Program-made: the position numbers and the translations under genes
Shown here: positions 4,481 through 6,876 of the stretch, piece after piece
How positions within the stretch are numbered: position 1 is the stretch's first letter
Layout of the letters: every line of letters begins with the position of its first letter
Source of the DNA: Candidatus Parcubacteria bacterium
GTDB taxonomy: Bacteria; Patescibacteriota; Minisyncoccia; Phycocordibacterales; UBA6065
DNA length: 6,876 nucleotides
Assembly: GCA_019661795.1 (NCBI GenBank)
Contig: JAIFWQ010000018.1
Span: 1-6,876 of the forward strand
Direction: 5' to 3'
Notes under the pieces: model-generated
What the model saw: only the letters and a program-made list of their open reading frames with translations
What the model was told of the DNA's origin: nothing
Databases searched by the model: none

Positions 4481-6313
4481 CTACTTATTCACGTATATAT
4501 TGACCGCTTTCTGGGATATGACGGTACCCGATCCGTCTTTGGAGACGAAGTTTATGTTGTATGGACCGTTGCCTTTCCAGCTCCAGCCCGTGACGTCCAC
4601 TATCGCTTCTTTGTGCGGATAGTCTGTCTGGCTGTCGTACATCTGATTGAGCCAGCTTCCGTCCACCTGCCAGTACATGGAATATTCCGACACCGATTTA
4701 TTCTGGACCATGGCCTTGAACGGCTGGACGCCCGTTATCGATACGCCATCGGAAGGCCACCATATGTCAGTCGTGAGAGGCGTCGATGTCGGAGGTGTGG
4801 TCGTCGGCGTCGATGTCGGAGTCGGCGTCGGGGTAGGGTTCGGATTCGGCGGCGGAGTCGTTCCCGGGTCGTATGCGGCGAACGTCTGCACATTGTCTTT
4901 CCAGAAATAGTTCGTGCTCCAATTATTGTTGAATACGCCCGCCTTCACGACGTACGTTCCTGCTTTCGAAGGCGTGAAGCTGACGGTATATTGCCCCGGG
5001 GCCGTCTGGGTTATGTTCTGATGCTCGAAGAATTTCTGCAGAGACTTCGAATTCGTCTGATCGTAGACCTCTATATCCGATATGACGTCGGAAGCCTGTC
5101 CGGTCGTGGTGATCTTGACGGAGAGGTTCGACGCTTTGCCTGTCTGCGCATCGGAGACGGCAGGGGACGAAGCATCCCATGCGCCTGTCGGAGCGGGTGC
5201 TGGCGTCGGGGTCGGATTAGGCGTCGGCGACGGCGTCGTCCCTGTCTGGGCGAACCATTGTTTTATAGTGCCTTCAGCGGGCTTATTGCGCGGCGTGTAA
5301 TCGGTGTTGCCCTGTCCGCCGTAATTCGGATCGCTATTCCAATCCCACAGGAGAACGCCCGCGAAATATGATCGGCTATTCCAGTATTGGATGAGCGCCT
5401 GGTAATCGTTCACCTGTTCTTGCGCGTTATAGCCTCCTCCTACGCCCGCATCCCACGGATAGTTATGCGCTCCATCCACGCTTCGATAGCCGATCTCGGT
5501 AAAGAGCACCGGCTTGTTGTATTTATTGCGCAGGGGAGCGATCTGATTCTGATCTATGCGGCTCCATGAATCCATGAGCGACTGGACGGAGTTGTTCGAA
5601 TCGGAAGAAAGCGACCAGTACGCCGATATGCCGATATAGTCGAGCTGGGGCCAGAAGCCGATCTGTTCGAACTCGTCGACCACCGCCGTGCGATCCGTTC
5701 CGAAGTTCGCGCTATAGGTGAGTATGCCCGAATAATGCGTCCTCATGCTGTTGATCATTTTTATCCAGCGCGCGGTGTTGTCCGTCCCATAATATTCCGA
5801 AGCCATGCCGATGAGCTCGGTTCCCATGACGATCTCTTCGACGTTGTGGGCTTTGCCTATGTCTCCCAGATGGTTGATCAAGGCGCTGTATTTCGCATAC
5901 CACGCGTCGCGGTCGTTCGCCCGGATGAGGGCGCGCCATTCTCCGCTCGCCACTTCGAGATGAGGCTTGAGCGAGACCTTCAAGCCGACGCTATGGATGT
6001 AGTCGATCGACGCGGCGAGCGTATCGTCCGAAGGCGTGTTGCCGGCGTTCTGTATGTCCGAAGACCAGAAGTCGCTCTGATAATAGGGGATGATGAGAGC
6101 GATATAATTCGCGCCCATCGATTTGGCGTTCAGCACCGCCTGTTTGAAGCCATCACTCGTGAAATCCGTGTTCCACCGCGGCCGTATGCTCACGCCTTTC
6201 TGCCAGTCGGGAACGGCTGCTTGCGCCGGCAGGGCGCCGGCCGGCACGCACGCGACAAAGAGCATCGCCGACATGATCGCCGCGACCGATGACTTGAAGA
6301 GATATTTTTTCAT
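4481..6313 (-). CDS. Secreted GH113-like glycosidase (possible beta-mannanase) with two C-terminal accessory domains
   Basis: From ATG 6313 the product has 610 residues. It has a signal peptide (M-K-K-Y start; cleavage after A-Q-A at about residue 32, or lipid attachment at the Cys of F-V-A-C). A TIM-barrel domain (34-357) follows, with W-Q-K-G-V-S, G-A-N-Y-I-A-L, T-P-S-D-D-T-L, L-K-P-H, M-G-T-E-L (Glu166, predicted acid/base), L-D-Y-I-G-I-S-A-Y and F-T-E-I-G-Y-R-S (Glu273, predicted nucleophile). These landmarks follow GH113, a retaining clan GH-A family whose characterised members are mainly beta-mannanases. Next come a Pro/Thr linker, a beta-rich domain (378-483), a second Pro/Thr linker and a terminal copy of the module found twice in GH6. 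An in-frame TTG at 6337 would add eight residues. No Shine-Dalgarno is visible at either start. Substrate is inferred; another beta-1,4-glycan is possible. Confidence 0.85.
   Translation of the reverse strand: MKKYLFKSSVAAIMSAMLFVACVPAGALPAQAAVPDWQKGVSIRPRWNTDFTSDGFKQAVLNAKSMGANYIALIIPYYQSDFWSSDIQNAGNTPSDDTLAASIDYIHSVGLKVSLKPHLEVASGEWRALIRANDRDAWYAKYSALINHLGDIGKAHNVEEIVMGTELIGMASEYYGTDNTARWIKMINSMRTHYSGILTYSANFGTDRTAVVDEFEQIGFWPQLDYIGISAYWSLSSDSNNSVQSLMDSWSRIDQNQIAPLRNKYNKPVLFTEIGYRSVDGAHNYPWDAGVGGGYNAQEQVNDYQALIQYWNSRSYFAGVLLWDWNSDPNYGGQGNTDYTPRNKPAEGTIKQWFAQTGTTPSPTPNPTPTPAPAPTGAWDASSPAVSDAQTGKASNLSVKITTTGQASDVISDIEVYDQTNSKSLQKFFEHQNITQTAPGQYTVSFTPSKAGTYVVKAGVFNNNWSTNYFWKDNVQTFAAYDPGTTPPPNPNPTPTPTPTSTPTTTPPTSTPLTTDIWWPSDGVSITGVQPFKAMVQNKSVSEYSMYWQVDGSWLNQMYDSQTDYPHKEAIVDVTGWSWKGNGPYNINFVSKDGSGTVISQKAVNIYVNK
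4484..4768 (-). repeat. Shared ~90-residue module, copy 3 (C-terminus of the GH113-like protein)
   Basis: The final ~95 residues read D-I-W-W-P, I-T-G-V-Q-P-F-K-A, Y-S-M-Y-W-Q-V-D-G, M-Y-D-S-Q, D-Y-P-H-K-E-A and G-W-S-W-K-G-N, and end in N-I-Y-V-N-K at the stop codon. The module is C-terminal here and N-terminal in GH6, so it is a mobile accessory unit rather than part of either catalytic fold. Confidence 0.85.
4602..4644 (-). repeat. Near-identical 43-bp DNA repeat, copy in the GH113-like gene
   Basis: Partner of 4024-4066, with 40 of 43 bases identical. It encodes the same D-S-Q-x-D-Y-P-H-K-E-A core of the module. Sequence outside this stretch is less conserved at the DNA level. Confidence 0.85.
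4772..4864 (-). repeat. Pro/Thr-repeat linker 2 of the GH113-like protein
   Basis: About 31 residues are nearly all Pro, Thr, Asn and Ser in P-T-P-T style. The DNA is a degenerate short tandem repeat (GTCGGCGTC-like on the plus strand) and so is open to slippage. It joins the beta-rich middle domain to module copy 3. Confidence 0.8.
4865..5182 (-). other. Beta-rich middle domain of the GH113-like protein
   Basis: About 106 residues between the two Pro/Thr linkers. Landmarks are N-L-S-V-K-I-T-T-T-G, D-I-E-V-Y-D, G-Q-Y-T-V-S-F-T, G-T-Y-V-V-K-A-G-V-F, and W-S-T-N-Y-F-W-K-D-N before a final strand. The pattern recalls small beta-sandwich domains appended to bacterial glycosidases, where an aromatic W...Y.W cluster often marks a sugar-facing surface. 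It is clearly different from the P-H-K-E module. Binding is inferred. Confidence 0.6.
5186..5242 (-). repeat. Pro/Thr linker 1 of the GH113-like protein
   Basis: About 19 residues of P-T-P-N-P-T-P-T-P-A-P-A-P type separate the catalytic barrel from the middle domain, marking the end of the catalytic domain. Confidence 0.75.
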
Positions 6314-6362
6314 GGGAGTAAAAAAGAGATATTTCAATGTTAAAAAGCCCGCGCAAGGCGCT

Positions 6363-6392
6363 TTAATAGAGGTACGTACCTCGTCGGCGCAA
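6363..6392 (-). promoter_or_regulatory. Candidate promoter of the GH113-like gene with a 14-bp palindrome in its spacer
   Basis: On the minus strand, TTGCGC (6387-6392) and TATTAA (6363-6368) are 18 bp apart. Most of the spacer is a perfect palindrome, GAGGTAC-GTACCTC (6369-6382), directly next to the -10. The predicted start near 6356 leaves a leader of about 43 nt to ATG 6313. Both hexamers are imperfect. A weaker alternative is TTGCGC with a -10-like AATATC at 6328-6333. The palindrome is exact; its role as operator is inferred. Confidence 0.35.
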
Positions 6393-6410
6393 TGTTTCCG
6401 GCGGCCATAT

Positions 6411-6441
6411 AAAAAAGCCGCAGGTTCCGAACCTGCGGCTT
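6411..6441 (-). terminator. Intrinsic terminator of the sigma factor gene
   Basis: On the minus strand a perfect 12-bp stem AAGCCGCAGGTT/AACCTGCGGCTT (6415-6426 with 6430-6441) closes on a three-base loop. It runs straight into a T-tract (A6411-6416 on the plus strand). It lies 20 bp past the sigma factor stop codon and insulates the glycosidase genes downstream. Confidence 0.92.
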
Positions 6442-6461
6442 ACAGACATGTGAGTCGATCG

Positions 6462-6876
6462 TCATGCGACCCGAATGCGGGCATCTGCGGCTGACCTAAC
6501 TGAAAGGAATCTTTTCAGATCGTCGTCACCCGTGGCGGAGATCGAATAATTCCTTTCGAGAAGCATTCTCAGATTTTCCCGGGCGCGCGACAGGCGGCTT
6601 TTCACCGTGCCTTCGCTTATGCCGAGGATATGAGCGATGCTTTCATACGACAGATCGAGGACATTGCGCATGGCCATGATCCGCCGATGGTCGTATTCGA
6701 GCTTCTGCATGCACTCTTCGACCATCAGGATGAACTCGTCGAGTGCTACCGTATCCGCAGGGCTCTGATCGCGGCCGACAATGAGGTCGCCGAACGTGCT
6801 GTCTTCATCTTCGCCGATGGCATGATCCATCGAAAGCGTATCCTGACGATGCCGCCTGAATAGATACCAGTGTCGA
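6462..6876 (-). CDS. Sigma-70 family RNA polymerase sigma factor, C-terminal part (5' end beyond window)
   Basis: The frame stays open from the TGA at 6462-6464 to the right edge, so the ATG at 6830 is probably internal. The 15 codons before it (ending R-R-H-R-Q-D-T-L-S) run naturally into M-D-H-A-I-G-E-D-E-D-S-T-F-G-D-L-I. That segment resembles the region 3 sequence of RpoD-type factors (S-L-x-x-P-I-G-E-x-E-D-S-x-L-G-D). Region 4 follows, with the helix-turn-helix Y-E-S-I-A-H-I-L-G-I-S-E-G-T-V-K-S-R-L-S-R-A-R at about residues 62-84 counted from that ATG; it contacts the -35 element. The T-V-K-S-R-L-S-R-A-R recognition helix is of ECF style. A polar tail of ~30 residues after region 4 is longer than usual. 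It could be the main or an alternative sigma factor; a link to the neighbouring glycosidases is not shown. Confidence 0.85.
   Translation of the reverse strand, partial: RHWYLFRRHRQDTLSMDHAIGEDEDSTFGDLIVGRDQSPADTVALDEFILMVEECMQKLEYDHRRIMAMRNVLDLSYESIAHILGISEGTVKSRLSRARENLRMLLERNYSISATGDDDLKRFLSVRSAADARIRVA

Noticed and set aside
4772..4864. Tandem short repeats resembling a minisatellite or CRISPR-like array
   Set aside because: The periodicity comes from Pro/Thr codons of an interdomain linker in an intact reading frame. There are no spacers of uniform length.
4397..5371. Plus-strand open frame (324 codons) with Arg-rich runs
   Set aside because: The Arg/Gly runs are the antisense of the Pro/Thr linkers in the GH113-like gene. 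It shows no domain or start signal.
6462..6830. A stand-alone 122-residue DNA-binding protein starting at ATG 6830
   Set aside because: The frame continues open to the right edge and the upstream residues join smoothly to a sigma region 3 motif, so it is the end of a longer sigma factor.

Overview
The window is bacterial, fairly GC-rich by eye, and reads with the standard code (ORFs end in TAG, TAA and TGA). Several genes look most like those of the Patescibacteria/CPR, probably Paceibacteria (Parcubacteria). These are a small secreted protein framed by two cysteines with K-A-A-W-x-x-F repeats, a PQ-loop-like membrane protein without the PQ motif, and a sigma factor carrying an RpoD-like G-E-D-E-D-S-T-F-G-D-L-I segment. 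Start regions largely lack Shine-Dalgarno sequences, and at least one mRNA looks leaderless. The lineage is inferred from protein style, not from a marker gene. I see no tRNA, rRNA, CRISPR array, insertion sequence or phage gene.

Layout, left to right. (1) 1-629 (+): C-terminal part of a cellulose-synthase-like family 2 glycosyltransferase, cut by the window edge. (2) 619-1224 (-): seven-helix PQ-loop/SWEET-like membrane protein, overlapping gene 1 tail to tail by 11 bp. (3) 1334-1801 (+): small secreted alanine-rich protein, divergent from gene 2 across a symmetric -10 region. (4) 1811-2419 (-): cytoplasmic alpha/beta-hydrolase with an extended -10 placed so that the message would begin at the ATG. 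(5) 2511-4316 (-): secreted GH6 cellulase with two copies of a ~90-residue beta-rich module before the catalytic domain. (6) 4481-6313 (-): secreted GH113-like glycosidase, then a second accessory domain, then a third copy of the same ~90-residue module. (7) 6462 to the right edge (-): C-terminal half of a sigma-70 family factor. Strong intrinsic terminators follow genes 5 and 7. No intergenic gap exceeds 165 bp.

The main theme is beta-glycan metabolism at the cell surface. A processive GT2 synthase lies about 2 kb from two secreted glycosidases that share a duplicated, apparently unnamed module (hallmarks G-[VI]-Q-P-[FI]-K-A, M-[FY]-W-x-V-D-G and P-H-K-E). A cellulose-like synthase near a GH6 enzyme recalls the cslA/cslZ locus of Streptomyces. 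The enzymes could trim or release a self-made glycan, or they could degrade external beta-mannan or cellulose; the sequence alone does not decide. The shared module is the best candidate for something undescribed.
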